A stretch of 61,066 nucleotides of DNA, taken from NCBI GenBank assembly GCA_945862065.1, contig CAMAWT010000017.1, forward strand, positions 1-61,066, read 5' to 3'. Below, in pieces: positions 1-10,315 of this stretch. A model generated the notes under the pieces. The model made no database searches. It was not told where the DNA came from and was given only the letters and a program-made list of their open reading frames with translations. The position numbers were made by a program, and so were the translations under genes. How positions within the stretch are numbered: the stretch's first letter is position 1; every line of letters starts with the position of its first letter. Source of the stretch: Flavobacterium psychrophilum (lineage in GTDB: Bacteria > Bacteroidota > Bacteroidia > Flavobacteriales > Flavobacteriaceae).

Positions 1-285
1 ATAAGTGGCATTCAAACCATTGATTATCCGAGGTATTTTACACCAAACGGTGACGGAATACAAGATACTTGGAATATATTTGGATTGTCTGACCAAGTTA
101 ACGCAAAAATTTATATATTTGACCGATTTGGAAAATTGATCAAACAAATCAGTCCACAAGGACAAGGATGGGACGGAACATTCAACGGAAGCCCGCTACC
201 ATCATCAGATTACTGGTTTTCTGTGGAGTATTTAGAATCAACAATAACCAAAGAATTTAAAGCACATTTTACATTAAAAAGATAG
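1..285 (+). CDS. C-terminal end of a T9SS type B sorting-domain (gliding motility-associated CHU_C) protein, 5' truncated
   Basis: The reading frame is open from the first base of the window, so only about the last 94 residues are present and the start lies outside. The visible part contains the typical opening of the gliding-motility C-terminal domain (YFTPNGDGIQDTWNI), followed by IYIFDRFGKLI, the GWDGTFNG turn and a DYWF strand, ending in FTLKR. This domain is the type B signal that sends large secreted proteins through the type IX secretion system to the cell surface. Such proteins are often adhesins and are commonly paired with a PorP/SprF protein; a sprF-like gene starts at the other edge of this window, but nothing links the two here. 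The nature of the missing N-terminal part cannot be inferred. Confidence 0.93.
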   Translation: MSGIQTIDYPRYFTPNGDGIQDTWNIFGLSDQVNAKIYIFDRFGKLIKQISPQGQGWDGTFNGSPLPSSDYWFSVEYLESTITKEFKAHFTLKR

Positions 286-298
286 TTTTAAAACTAAT

Positions 299-329
299 AA
301 AAGGTAGTCAGATTTGATTGCCTTTTTTT
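299..329 (+). terminator. Hairpin terminator after the type B sorting-domain gene
   Basis: The left arm AAGGTAGTCA pairs with the right arm TGATTGCCTT through a GATT loop, allowing G-T pairs, and is followed directly by a run of T. It lies 14 bases after the stop codon and fits a rho-independent terminator. Confidence 0.6.
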
Positions 330-344
330 AGTAAAGCGGGTTTT

Positions 345-482
345 GCCCCAGATTGAAGCGGCAGCCCCGAAGGAAGGAACGCTATTTTTTCTTGGCTCAA
401 AAAAGCGACCGATAGGAAGCTCTTTTTGTGCCAAAGAAAAAAAGCGTTGCGACTGAGGGCTATAGCTGAAAGCTGGATTAGG
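345..482 (+). repeat. Dispersed direct-repeat/hairpin element, copy A
   Basis: This intergenic stretch is richer in G+C than its surroundings. It opens with the family motif GCCCCAGATTGAAGCGGCAG. The middle is a long imperfect hairpin: TTGGCTCAAAAA pairs with TTTTTGTGCCAA. It ends with GAAAGCTGGATTAGGC, which copy D shares almost exactly. Apparent reading frames across it on the minus strand are not genes. Confidence 0.7.
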
Positions 483-553
483 CACATAAAAAGAACAATT
501 AAAACCATTTTTTTTGACTATTTTTATTAATTTAGCACCACAAATTATAAGCC

Positions 554-1411
554 ATGATATCAGAAGAACAATTTAAAAAAGAACTTGAAATTATAATTTC
601 AAATGCCATTCGGGAGGATGTGGGTAGTGGTGATTATTCGTCATTAGCTTGTATTCCTGAGACTGAAAACGGCAGGGCAAAGTTATTGGTGAAAGATAGC
701 GGAATTATAGCGGGTGTTGCCTTTGCAAAGATGGTTTTTGAGTATGTAGACCCTAGTTTAGAAGTCGAAATTTTACTTGAAGACGGCAGTGAAGTTGTTT
801 ATGGCGATGTCGTATTTTATGTAAAAGGAAGTTCGCAATCCATACTAAAAGCCGAACGTTTGGTTCTAAATTCGATGCAGCGCATGAGTGCAATTGCCAC
901 AAAAACAGCATTATACGTTAAATTAATAGAAGGTACTGGAACCAAAATTTTGGATACACGAAAAACGACACCTGGTTTTAGAGCTTGTGAAAAATGGGCA
1001 GTAAAAATTGGCGGTGGCGAAAATCATCGTTTTGCTTTGTATGACATGATCATGTTGAAGGATAATCATATTGATTTTGCTGGCGGCATAACGAAAGCAA
1101 TTACTAAAACAAAAGAATATTTGCAATCTGAAAATTTGGATTTGAAAATTATTGTTGAAGCACGAAATTTGGATGAGATTAATGAAATATTAGAGTCGGA
1201 TGGCGTTTATAGAATATTAATTGACAACTTTAATTTTGAAGATACTAGAAAAGCTGTTGAATTGATAGGCAACAAGTGTTTGACAGAATCGTCGGGTAAT
1301 ATTAATGAAAAAACGATTCGCGAGTATGCGGAATGTGGTGTTGATTTTATTTCTTCGGGGGCATTGACACATTCGGTTTATAATATGGATTTGAGTTTAA
1401 AAGCGGTTTAA
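554..1411 (+). CDS. nadC: Nicotinate-nucleotide pyrophosphorylase (carboxylating), quinolinate phosphoribosyltransferase
   Basis: This 285-residue protein matches the usual length of NadC, which converts quinolinate and PRPP to nicotinate mononucleotide in cytosolic de novo NAD synthesis. Family motifs are clear: DTRKTTPGFR at residues 134-143, GGGENHR at 153-159, KDNH at 169-172, VEA at 201-203, LIDN at 222-225, and a phosphate-binding end SSGALTHS at 267-274. The ATG at 554 gives the expected N-terminus. The gene is followed 11 bases later by a yihY-family gene, so the two are probably co-transcribed. No nadA or nadB is in the window. Confidence 0.97.
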   Translation: MISEEQFKKELEIIISNAIREDVGSGDYSSLACIPETENGRAKLLVKDSGIIAGVAFAKMVFEYVDPSLEVEILLEDGSEVVYGDVVFYVKGSSQSILKAERLVLNSMQRMSAIATKTALYVKLIEGTGTKILDTRKTTPGFRACEKWAVKIGGGENHRFALYDMIMLKDNHIDFAGGITKAITKTKEYLQSENLDLKIIVEARNLDEINEILESDGVYRILIDNFNFEDTRKAVELIGNKCLTESSGNINEKTIREYAECGVDFISSGALTHSVYNMDLSLKAV

Positions 1412-1422
1412 TATTTTTTAGT

Positions 1423-2358
1423 ATGTCAAAAGAAATAGAAGATCGGTTGGAGCGTTATATTTTATTCAAATATATTATTCGTTTTACAAAATCAATTCAA
1501 CTGCCTTGGCTTAAAGGGTTTAGTCTATATGATTTATTGGAAATGTATATTTTGGGTATTATTGATGGCGCCATTTCATACAGAGCTGCAGCAATAGCGT
1601 TTAGTTTTTTTATGGCAATTTTCCCTTTTACATTATTTATTTTAAACTTGTTGCCCTACATTCCGATTGATGGTTTTCAGGATGATTTTCTGTCTTTTGT
1701 GCAGCAAAGTGTACCACCAACAACGTATGACGCCATCTTTAAAATTATTAATGATATTTTAAATCATAGTAATACTGGATTGATTTCTGGAGGTATTTTG
1801 ATGGCGATTTTGTTGATGGCAAACGGAGTAAATGCGGTTTTGGGAGGGTTTGAAACCTCCAAACATGTGGTTTATAAACGACGATTTTTCAATCAGTATT
1901 TTATATCTTTAGCTTTGTCAATTGTATTATCGATATTGTTGTTGCTAACGGTTACATCTATAGTTATATTTGAGGTTATCATTCAGAAAACTAAAATACA
2001 AGATGTTTTATCAGAACAAATTCCGTTGATAGAAATGGGTCGGTATGCGTTTGTAATATTAATGATTTTGATTACAACTTCATTGTTATTTAGATACGGA
2101 ATTAAGCACCAACAAAAGATTAAATTTATTTCGATAGGTTCCGTTTTTACAACCATTTTGATTATTTTATCATCCTATTTTTTTGGAATTTGGGTTTTGA
2201 AATTTTCGAAATACAATGAATTATATGGCTCCATTGGAACCTTATTGGTCGTAATGTTTTATATTTGGTTGAATTCAATGATATTGCTATTGGGATTTGA
2301 TTTGAATGCGACCATCAATACAATTCGAATGAAAACTAACTTAAAAAATGAAATATAA
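1423..2358 (+). CDS. YihY/BrkB family inner-membrane protein
   Basis: This 311-residue polytopic membrane protein has about six predicted helices, near residues 57-77, 124-148, 163-190, 207-228, 236-262 and 271-297. The segment SYRAAAIAFSFFMAIFPF is the characteristic start of the YihY/BrkB family (once misannotated as ribonuclease BN). The end of the last helix, GFDLNATI, also fits the family. The molecular function is unknown. The stop codon abuts the start of the next gene, so translation of the two is probably coupled, and both belong to the nadC-priA run. Confidence 0.9.
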   Translation: MSKEIEDRLERYILFKYIIRFTKSIQLPWLKGFSLYDLLEMYILGIIDGAISYRAAAIAFSFFMAIFPFTLFILNLLPYIPIDGFQDDFLSFVQQSVPPTTYDAIFKIINDILNHSNTGLISGGILMAILLMANGVNAVLGGFETSKHVVYKRRFFNQYFISLALSIVLSILLLLTVTSIVIFEVIIQKTKIQDVLSEQIPLIEMGRYAFVILMILITTSLLFRYGIKHQQKIKFISIGSVFTTILIILSSYFFGIWVLKFSKYNELYGSIGTLLVVMFYIWLNSMILLLGFDLNATINTIRMKTNLKNEI

Positions 2359-2775
2359 ATGAAGTATTTACTATTATTCGCACTATCTGTTCAGTTTTCG
2401 TTTTCTCAAACTATTTTTGGGAAATGGAAAACGATTGACGATGAAACTGGAAAAGAACGAAGCATTGTTTCTATTTATGAAGTAAATGGCAAGGTTTATG
2501 GCAAAGTTATTGACATTTTGGAACCAACTTTGAAAGACAAAAAATGTTTGCTTTGTAGTGGTTCAGACAAAGACAAACCAATTTTAGGACTTATCATTAT
2601 TAAAGGACTTTCAAAAGATGAAGACGAATATAATGGTGGCAAAATATTAGATCCTAAAAATGGAAAGATGTATAAATGTTACATAAATCTAGAAGGACCA
2701 GACAAACTTAAAGTGAGAGGTTTTGTAGGTGTTTCCATGTTTGGAAGAACACAATATTGGCAACGAGTAAAATAA
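2359..2775 (+). CDS. DUF2147 family secreted protein
   Basis: This 138-residue protein begins with a signal peptide, MKYLLLFALSVQFSFSQ, cleaved probably after residue 17, so it is likely periplasmic. The mature part starts IFGKWKTIDDETGKERSIV and ends with a GFVGVSMFGRTQYW segment, the hallmark pattern of DUF2147 (a lipocalin-like beta fold of unknown function, common in Bacteroidota and Proteobacteria). Two cysteines in CLLCSG (near residues 58-61) could bind metal or form a disulfide, which is inference. Its start codon immediately follows the yihY stop, and priA begins 5 bases after its own stop, so it sits inside an operon. Confidence 0.88.
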   Translation: MKYLLLFALSVQFSFSQTIFGKWKTIDDETGKERSIVSIYEVNGKVYGKVIDILEPTLKDKKCLLCSGSDKDKPILGLIIIKGLSKDEDEYNGGKILDPKNGKMYKCYINLEGPDKLKVRGFVGVSMFGRTQYWQRVK

Positions 2776-2780
2776 AATAA

Positions 2781-5255
2781 ATGTATTTTGTAGAAGTTAT
2801 TTTACCCTTATCACTGCCCAAAACTTTCACTTATTTGGTTTCTGAAACAGAATTCAATTACGTTGTTAAAGGGATGCGAGTGGTGGTGCCTTTTGGTAAA
2901 AGCAAACTGTTTACAGCATTGATTTTTGATAAACATCAGACGCCACCTTTGCTATATGAACCAAAGGAAATTTATCAAATATTAGACGAGAAACCCATTG
3001 TTAATGCCTTTCAGTTGCAACATTGGTCTTGGATTTCAAATTATTATATGTGTAATTTGGGAGAAGTTTATCGGTGTGCGGTACCTTCTAATTTGCAGTT
3101 GGAAAGCGAAACAATAATTACTTATAAAAACGATTTTAATCAAGATTCGTCGATACTTTCAGATGATGAATACTTAATTATCGAAGCTTTACAACAACAA
3201 TCATCCATAAAAATTAGTGATGTTATTCATATTTTAAATAAGAAAAATGTATTTCCAATCATTCAAAAATTATTGCAAAAAAATGCTTTATCCTTGAATG
3301 AAGAAATTCAAGAAGAATACAAGCCAAAGTTGGTTCGATATATTCGATTGGCCAATAAATATGATGATTCAAATGAGCTGATGACATTGGTAAACGGAAT
3401 GAAAGCCAGCAAACAAAAAGAGGTTTTGCTTCATTTTTTTCAAATAAAAAGCCAACAAAAAACGCCCATTTCTGTAAAACAATTAATTGAAAAATCCGGA
3501 GCTAGCGTCGCAATTATCAAAGCATTGATTACTAAGGAAATTTTTGAAGAATACTTTTTACAAATAGATCGAATAGATTTTAGTGCCAATAAATCTCAAA
3601 ATCAAATAATACTTAGCAGTGCTCAAAACGCAGCTTATGAAGGTATTAGCAGTAAATTAATTGATAAAGAGGTTTGCTTACTTCACGGAGTTACTTCAGC
3701 TGGAAAAACAGAAATTTACATCAAAGTTATTGAAGATTATCTCCAACAAGATAAACAAGTCTTGTATTTATTACCCGAAATAGCGCTTACGACTCAATTG
3801 GTTGCTAGATTAACTAAATATTTCGGAAATAAAGTAGCAGTTTTTCATTCTAAATATTCCAATAATGAGCGCGTAGAAGTATGGAATCAAGTATTGGGTT
3901 TTTCTGATGATGCAGTTAGTGACGAAGAAAAATCGAAAGCAAAAATTGTTATTGGTGCACGTTCAGCTTTGTTTTTACCCTTTTCAAATTTGGGTTTAAT
4001 TATTGTTGATGAAGAACATGAGCAAACTTTTAAGCAACAAGATCCTGCACCACGTTATCATGCCAGAGACGCAGCCATTGTTTTAGCTCATGCTCACAAG
4101 GCAAAAGTAGTTTTAGGTTCGGCAACGCCAAGTATAGAATCTTTTTTCAATGCGCAATCAGAAAAGTATGGTTTGGTGAGTTTAACAGAACGCTTTGGAA
4201 ATGCAAAACTGCCAACCGTTGAATTGGTCGATTTAAAAGAATGCTATTTTAAAAAGCAAATGAATGGGCACTTTAGTTTGCAATTGATTGAAGCTATTTC
4301 AGAATCTTTGGCAAATGGTGAGCAAGTGATTTTATTTCAAAACCGTCGTGGATTTTCGCCCATTATGGAATGTATAACTTGTGGTCATATCCCAAAATGT
4401 ACCTCTTGCGATGTAAGTTTGACTTATCATAAATTCAAGAACCAGTTGCGATGTCATTATTGCGGATATGCCATTGCAAAACCTACCAATTGCCACGCTT
4501 GCTCTAGTCTTGATTTATCCACCAAAGGTTTTGGAACCGAACAAATTGAATTAGAATTAGCTTCTTTGTTTCCTACCAAAAACATCAAACGGATGGATCA
4601 AGACACCACGCGCGGAAAATATAGTTTCGAAAAACTAATTGATAGTTTCAAAAATCGTGAAATTGATATTTTGGTCGGAACCCAAATGCTTGCAAAAGGA
4701 CTCGATTTTGACAACGTAACATTGGTCGGAATCATGAATGCAGACAACATGTTATTTCACCCCGATTTTAGAGCTTTTGAACGAAGCTACCAAATGATGA
4801 CACAAGTTGCAGGTAGGGCAGGGCGTTCTGATAAAATAGGGAAAGTGGTTATTCAAACCTACAATCCAAATCATAACATTATCCAGCAAGTGACACACAA
4901 TGATTTTCAGGGCATGTATAAAGAACAATTGTATGATCGAAAAATCTATTTTTATCCACCCTATTTTAAACTTATAAGGCTCACTTTAAAACACCGAGAT
5001 TTTGAAAAATTAAAAGACGGTTCCCAGTGGTTATACGAAGTTTTAAAACAACATTTGCAAATTACTATTTTAGGTCCTGAAGAACCAGGAATCAATCGCA
5101 TTCGAAATGAATACATTAGAACCATTATGATTAAAATTCCCCAAGATTATTCCTTACCAAAAACCAAAACTGCCATTGCCAAAATTCTGAATAGTTTTGA
5201 GGCTATTGCACAATATAGAGCAATAAAAGTAAATGTCAATGTCGATTTTTATTAA
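2781..5255 (+). CDS. priA: Primosomal protein N' (replication restart helicase PriA)
   Basis: At 824 residues this is a full-length PriA, which reloads the replisome at stalled forks. The N-terminal DNA-binding domain occupies roughly residues 1-110. Helicase motif I is GVTSAGKT at 303-310 and the Walker B box is DEEH at 410-413. The zinc-binding cysteine cluster (CITCGH, CTSCD, CHYCG, CHACS) lies near residues 531-575. A GTQMLAKGLDF segment and a VAGRAGR motif mark helicase domain 2. The gene starts 5 bases after the DUF2147 stop and ends the nadC-yihY-DUF2147-priA run. Confidence 0.97.
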   Translation: MYFVEVILPLSLPKTFTYLVSETEFNYVVKGMRVVVPFGKSKLFTALIFDKHQTPPLLYEPKEIYQILDEKPIVNAFQLQHWSWISNYYMCNLGEVYRCAVPSNLQLESETIITYKNDFNQDSSILSDDEYLIIEALQQQSSIKISDVIHILNKKNVFPIIQKLLQKNALSLNEEIQEEYKPKLVRYIRLANKYDDSNELMTLVNGMKASKQKEVLLHFFQIKSQQKTPISVKQLIEKSGASVAIIKALITKEIFEEYFLQIDRIDFSANKSQNQIILSSAQNAAYEGISSKLIDKEVCLLHGVTSAGKTEIYIKVIEDYLQQDKQVLYLLPEIALTTQLVARLTKYFGNKVAVFHSKYSNNERVEVWNQVLGFSDDAVSDEEKSKAKIVIGARSALFLPFSNLGLIIVDEEHEQTFKQQDPAPRYHARDAAIVLAHAHKAKVVLGSATPSIESFFNAQSEKYGLVSLTERFGNAKLPTVELVDLKECYFKKQMNGHFSLQLIEAISESLANGEQVILFQNRRGFSPIMECITCGHIPKCTSCDVSLTYHKFKNQLRCHYCGYAIAKPTNCHACSSLDLSTKGFGTEQIELELASLFPTKNIKRMDQDTTRGKYSFEKLIDSFKNREIDILVGTQMLAKGLDFDNVTLVGIMNADNMLFHPDFRAFERSYQMMTQVAGRAGRSDKIGKVVIQTYNPNHNIIQQVTHNDFQGMYKEQLYDRKIYFYPPYFKLIRLTLKHRDFEKLKDGSQWLYEVLKQHLQITILGPEEPGINRIRNEYIRTIMIKIPQDYSLPKTKTAIAKILNSFEAIAQYRAIKVNVNVDFY

Positions 5256-5281
5256 AAAAAGCAATTTAAAGATTCAAAAGT

Positions 5282-5311
5282 TTGTATATCCAAATAGTTT
5301 TGTTACTTTTG
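5282..5311 (+). promoter_or_regulatory. Promoter of the S6-S18-L9 operon
   Basis: A TTG at 5282-5284 and TACTTTTG at 5304-5311 are separated by 19 bases, which fits the Bacteroidota vegetative consensus (TTG / TAnnTTTG, spacing about 17-23). The box ends 34 bases before the rpsF ATG. This is the best promoter match in the window. Confidence 0.8.
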
Positions 5312-5345
5312 CACCCAATTTTATATAATTTAAACATATTCAATT

Positions 5346-5687
5346 ATGAATCATTACGAAACTGTTTTCATTTTAAATCCCGTTTTATCTGAGGTTCAGG
5401 TAAAGGAAACAGTAAGCAAATTTGAAGATTTTCTTACTGCAAAAGGAGCAAAAATGGTATCAAAAGAGGATTGGGGCTTGAAAAAATTAGCTTACGAAAT
5501 CCAAAACAAGAAAAGTGGTTTTTACCATTTATTCGAATTCCAAGTAGCAGCAGAAGTTTTAATAGCTTTTGAAACTGAATTTAGACGTGACGAACGTATC
5601 ATGCGTTTCTTAACAGTAAGTTTAGACAAACATGCTATTTCATGGGCAGAAAGAAGAAGAGAAAAACTTAAAGTAGCAAAAGCTTAA
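5346..5687 (+). CDS. rpsF: 30S ribosomal protein S6
   Basis: This 113-residue protein begins [16 protein letters not shown], the typical S6 opening. It carries the central [14 protein letters not shown] segment and the R-rich [18 protein letters not shown] strand. S6 binds S18 in the platform of the small ribosomal subunit. It is the first gene of a three-gene ribosomal operon, with rpsR starting 2 bases after its stop. A consensus promoter lies directly upstream. The short leader shows no obvious S6:S18-binding RNA motif. Confidence 0.98.
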   Translation: MNHYETVFILNPVLSEVQVKETVSKFEDFLTAKGAKMVSKEDWGLKKLAYEIQNKKSGFYHLFEFQVAAEVLIAFETEFRRDERIMRFLTVSLDKHAISWAERRREKLKVAKA

Positions 5688-5689
5688 TC

Positions 5690-5986
5690 ATGGCAACATT
5701 ACAACAATCAGCCTCAGGAAAAAAAGACGGAGATATTAGATATTTAACGCCTTTGAACATTGAAACAAACAAAATTAAAAAATATTGTCGTTTCAAAAAA
5801 TCTGGAATCAAATACATCGATTACAAAGATGCCGATTTCTTATTGAAATTCGTTAATGAGCAAGGAAAAATCCTTCCTCGTCGTTTAACAGGAACTTCAT
5901 TAAAATACCAAAGAAAAGTGTCTGTAGCTGTTAAAAGAGCACGTCACTTAGCTTTAATGCCATACGTGGCCGATTTATTAAAATAA
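5690..5986 (+). CDS. rpsR: 30S ribosomal protein S18
   Basis: This 98-residue protein has the conserved S18 core: [22 protein letters not shown], then [17 protein letters not shown] and a C-terminal [12 protein letters not shown]. It is slightly longer than the E. coli protein (75 residues) because of an N-terminal extension that includes a GDIRYLTPL segment, as is usual in Bacteroidota. S18 forms a heterodimer with S6 on the 30S platform, and its gene follows rpsF after 2 bases. Confidence 0.98.
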   Translation: MATLQQSASGKKDGDIRYLTPLNIETNKIKKYCRFKKSGIKYIDYKDADFLLKFVNEQGKILPRRLTGTSLKYQRKVSVAVKRARHLALMPYVADLLK

Positions 5987-6049
5987 TTTTTAACTCAGTT
6001 GTTGGTTTCTCGTCAAACAGAACCTAACTTCTATAATAAGGACAACAAC

Positions 6050-6490
6050 ATGGAACTTATATTAAAACAAGACGTTCAAAATTTAGGATTTAAAGACGAT
6101 GTAGTATCAGTAAAACCTGGTTATGGTCGTAATTTCTTAATCCCACAAGGTTTTGCAACTTTAGCAACTTCTTCTGCAAAGAAAGTACTTGCTGAAAACT
6201 TAAAACAAAGAGCGCACAAAGAAGCCAAAATAGTTAATGATGCTAAAGAAATAGCTGAAAAACTAAAAGCTATCGAAATCAAAATTTCATCTAAAGCAGG
6301 TGGCGAAAAATTATTTGGTTCAGTAACCAATATTGACATCGCTGCAGCATTAGAAAAAGCAGGTCAAGCTATTGAAAGAAAATTCATCACAAGCGGAACT
6401 GTAAAACGTACAGGTAAATACACAGCATCTATAAGATTACACAGAGATGTAGTTGTAGAATTACCTTATGAAATCGTTGCAGAAGTTTAA
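6050..6490 (+). CDS. rplI: 50S ribosomal protein L9
   Basis: The frame is open from 5999, but L9 begins at the ATG at 6050 (MELILKQDVQNLGFKDD), giving 146 residues, the usual L9 length. The N-terminal domain contains the VKPGYGRNFLIPQGFA signature (near residues 21-36). A helical linker with KIVNDAKEIAEKL follows, then the C-terminal domain with GGEKLFGSVTNIDIA. L9 binds 23S rRNA in the large subunit. The TTG at 5999 is rejected as a start because it would add 17 residues unlike any L9. A hairpin terminator follows. Confidence 0.97.
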   Translation: MELILKQDVQNLGFKDDVVSVKPGYGRNFLIPQGFATLATSSAKKVLAENLKQRAHKEAKIVNDAKEIAEKLKAIEIKISSKAGGEKLFGSVTNIDIAAALEKAGQAIERKFITSGTVKRTGKYTASIRLHRDVVVELPYEIVAEV

Positions 6491-6511
6491 TATTTCTACA
6501 ACATAAAAATC

Positions 6512-6542
6512 AAGTCTCGATGCAAATCGGGACTTTTTTTTT
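6512..6542 (+). terminator. Rho-independent terminator after rplI
   Basis: AAGTCTCGAT and ATCGGGACTT pair around a GCAA loop and run straight into nine or more T. It closes the ribosomal protein operon 21 bases after the stop codon. Confidence 0.9.
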
Positions 6543-6589
6543 CATTTTTTAAATTTGAAGCAAATGGCTCCGGATTTTTCGATAAACCA

Positions 6590-6664
6590 TTTTCCTGCCT
6601 TTCGTTGCAATCTTTTTGTTTTAAAAAAAAACAAAAAGGATTTCCACTTCAGTCAGGGCTAAAA
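6590..6664 (-). repeat. Dispersed direct-repeat/hairpin element, copy B
   Basis: Read on the minus strand, it starts TAGCCCTGACTGAAGTGGAA and ends GATTGCAACGAAAGGCAGG. Between them, CTTTTTGTTTT pairs with AAAACAAAAAGG as a long AT-rich hairpin. It lies between the rplI terminator and the next gene. Confidence 0.75.
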
Positions 6665-6683
6665 AATAAACCATTTTACCAAA

Positions 6684-7151
6684 ATGAAATACAAAAGATT
6701 AACTAAAGAACAATTTGAAGAATTGCACCAAGAATTTGCTAATTTTCTTGCATCACAATCTATTGACAAACTTGAGTGGGACACCATAAAACAAAACCAA
6801 CCTCAAATAGCCGAGCAGGAATTGGACGTATTTTCAGATCTCGTTTGGGAAGGCGTGTTAATGAATGCAAAATATTTAGAGCATTTCTCTAAAAATCATA
6901 TTTTCTTATTCCATTGTCAAGAAACAGAATTACGTTCCATCATCATTAAATCACTAGTTCCAAAAGTCAATTTTCTCACCAAAGCCGGACTTCAATGGCT
7001 TAGTGACAATTTGTTTACAGAAACTGTAGAACTTCACACTGGCAAAAAAGAGTATCACAACGACCGCAACGAATCTATTTTTAAACTCATCGTTGATGGT
7101 GCAATATTAAGTGACGGACAATTGTACAATCAAATTTTTACGTTATTGTAA
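6684..7151 (+). CDS. Conserved hypothetical protein (resembles the flavobacterial DUF6495 family)
   Basis: This 155-residue soluble protein has no signal peptide or membrane segment. It begins MKYKRLTKEQFEELHQEF and contains a conserved-looking LVWEGVLMNAKYLEHFS segment and a hydrophobic end. I recall the same opening in a small uncharacterised family found next to ribosomal or ligA genes in Flavobacteria (DUF6495), but this is from memory and no function is known. It starts 20 bases after repeat element B and lies 76 bases before ligA. It could share a transcript with ligA. Confidence 0.6.
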   Translation: MKYKRLTKEQFEELHQEFANFLASQSIDKLEWDTIKQNQPQIAEQELDVFSDLVWEGVLMNAKYLEHFSKNHIFLFHCQETELRSIIIKSLVPKVNFLTKAGLQWLSDNLFTETVELHTGKKEYHNDRNESIFKLIVDGAILSDGQLYNQIFTLL

Positions 7152-7215
7152 GTTGATTTAGTTTCTTCATTTCAAAAAAAATAGCTATTTTAGTACTCGA
7201 AAGAAACTAATATAG

Positions 7216-9225
<2,010 letters not shown>

Positions 9226-9251
9226 AAAAGTAAAACTCCAATTTACCGTAA

Positions 9252-9375
9252 ACCGCGTTAGGGATAGAGGCGGTATCCTTTTGTGTAGCGCAGCGGAGCA
9301 AAAGATAAAGCCGATAGCCCGACGCCAATTGCCAGCTATGCGGTATGCTAGTTTCTGGCAATTGGGGGAACGCCA
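9252..9375 (+). repeat. Dispersed direct-repeat/hairpin element, copy C, with an extra strong stem
   Basis: It opens ACCGCGTTAGGGATAGAGGC, the same opening as copy J, and carries GATAAAGCCGATAGCCCGAC at the other side of a small hairpin with ATCCTTTTG / CAAAAGAT arms. A second perfect stem follows: CCAATTGCCAG at 9325-9335 pairs with CTGGCAATTGG at 9355-9365. It lies between convergent ligA and the nucleotidase gene and could end both transcripts. Confidence 0.7.
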
Positions 9376-9379
9376 AAAT

Positions 9380-10291
9380 TTAAACGATTATGGATTTTCC
9401 GTTGGCAATCAGTTTTTTGTCGGAGGTGAGGTACAGGTCGATGCGCCCAAGGTTGAGTCCGTAACAGCCTACTTGGTTGATGATTACTTCCTTGCCCTCG
9501 AGGTTTTTTTCGATAACGGGCTTGTCTAGAAAGGTGTGCGTGTGTCCGCCAAGAATGACGTCGATGTCTTTTGTTTTTTGAGCAAGTAGGATATCTGACG
9601 GTTTGTTTGGCTCGTCTCGATACTTAAAACCAAGATGCGAAAGGCAGATGACGATGTCGCATTTTTGCTCGTTTTTTAAAATTCTTGCCATGTCGGTTGC
9701 CACTTCGATAGGTTCATTATAAACGGTTTCTTTATAATTTCTTTTATCTACCAATCCTTGAAGTTCAATGCCTAAACCGAATATTCCTACTTTGATGCCG
9801 TCTTTCATGAAAATTTTATAGGGCTTTATGATACCGTCTAATGTTGTGTTTTTGAAATCGTAATTGGCAGAAACAAAGTTGAAAGAAGCGTGGTGCAATT
9901 GCGATTGAAATCCGTCGATGCCGTTGTCAAAATCGTGATTTCCCATAGTTGCTAAATCGTATTTCATCATGGACATCAGTTTGAATTCGAGTTCGCCACC
10001 ATAATAATTAAAATAGGGTGTACCTTGAAAAATATCGCCTGCATCAAGTAGCAAAACGTTTGGGTTTTCGTTTCGCACGGCTTCAATAATACTTGCTCTA
10101 CGAGCCACTCCGCCCATATTAGGATTTCGAGGATGATCGGCAGGGAATGGGTCTATATAACTGTGTACATCGTTGGTGTGCAGTATGGTTAGGTGTTTGT
10201 GATTGGCATTTTTGAAACTACTAAGCGATACACCTGTTGCTAAAAGGGCAGTAGTTGCTGCGGTATTTTTTATAAATTCTCTTCTTTTCAT
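9380..10291 (-). CDS. Tat-exported metallophosphatase (N-terminal domain of a split 5'-nucleotidase)
   Basis: This 303-residue protein starts with a twin-arginine signal (MKRREFIKNTAATTALLATG), so it is exported folded. The mature part is a calcineurin-like metallophosphatase: TNDVHS with D41 and H43, AGD ending at D86, GNHD at 117-120, a CLSHLG block and GGHTHTF near the end. These are the metal ligands of the 5'-nucleotidase catalytic domain. The usual C-terminal substrate-binding domain is missing and is encoded by the gene just upstream (24-base gap), so the two probably act together on periplasmic nucleotides. The N-terminal part includes MGGVARRASI, also typical of UshA-like enzymes. 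Confidence 0.92.
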   Translation of the reverse strand: MKRREFIKNTAATTALLATGVSLSSFKNANHKHLTILHTNDVHSYIDPFPADHPRNPNMGGVARRASIIEAVRNENPNVLLLDAGDIFQGTPYFNYYGGELEFKLMSMMKYDLATMGNHDFDNGIDGFQSQLHHASFNFVSANYDFKNTTLDGIIKPYKIFMKDGIKVGIFGLGIELQGLVDKRNYKETVYNEPIEVATDMARILKNEQKCDIVICLSHLGFKYRDEPNKPSDILLAQKTKDIDVILGGHTHTFLDKPVIEKNLEGKEVIINQVGCYGLNLGRIDLYLTSDKKLIANGKSIIV

Positions 10292-10315
10292 CGTGTTATG
10301 GACTTTTTGAGGATA

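Noticed and set aside
294..508. Two overlapping minus-strand reading frames after the type B gene
   Set aside because: They run through repeat element A and a terminator, overlap each other in different frames and resemble no protein.
5312..5345. S6:S18-binding RNA leader in front of rpsF
   Set aside because: The space between the promoter and the ATG is about 34 bases, AT-rich, and shows no suitable hairpin.
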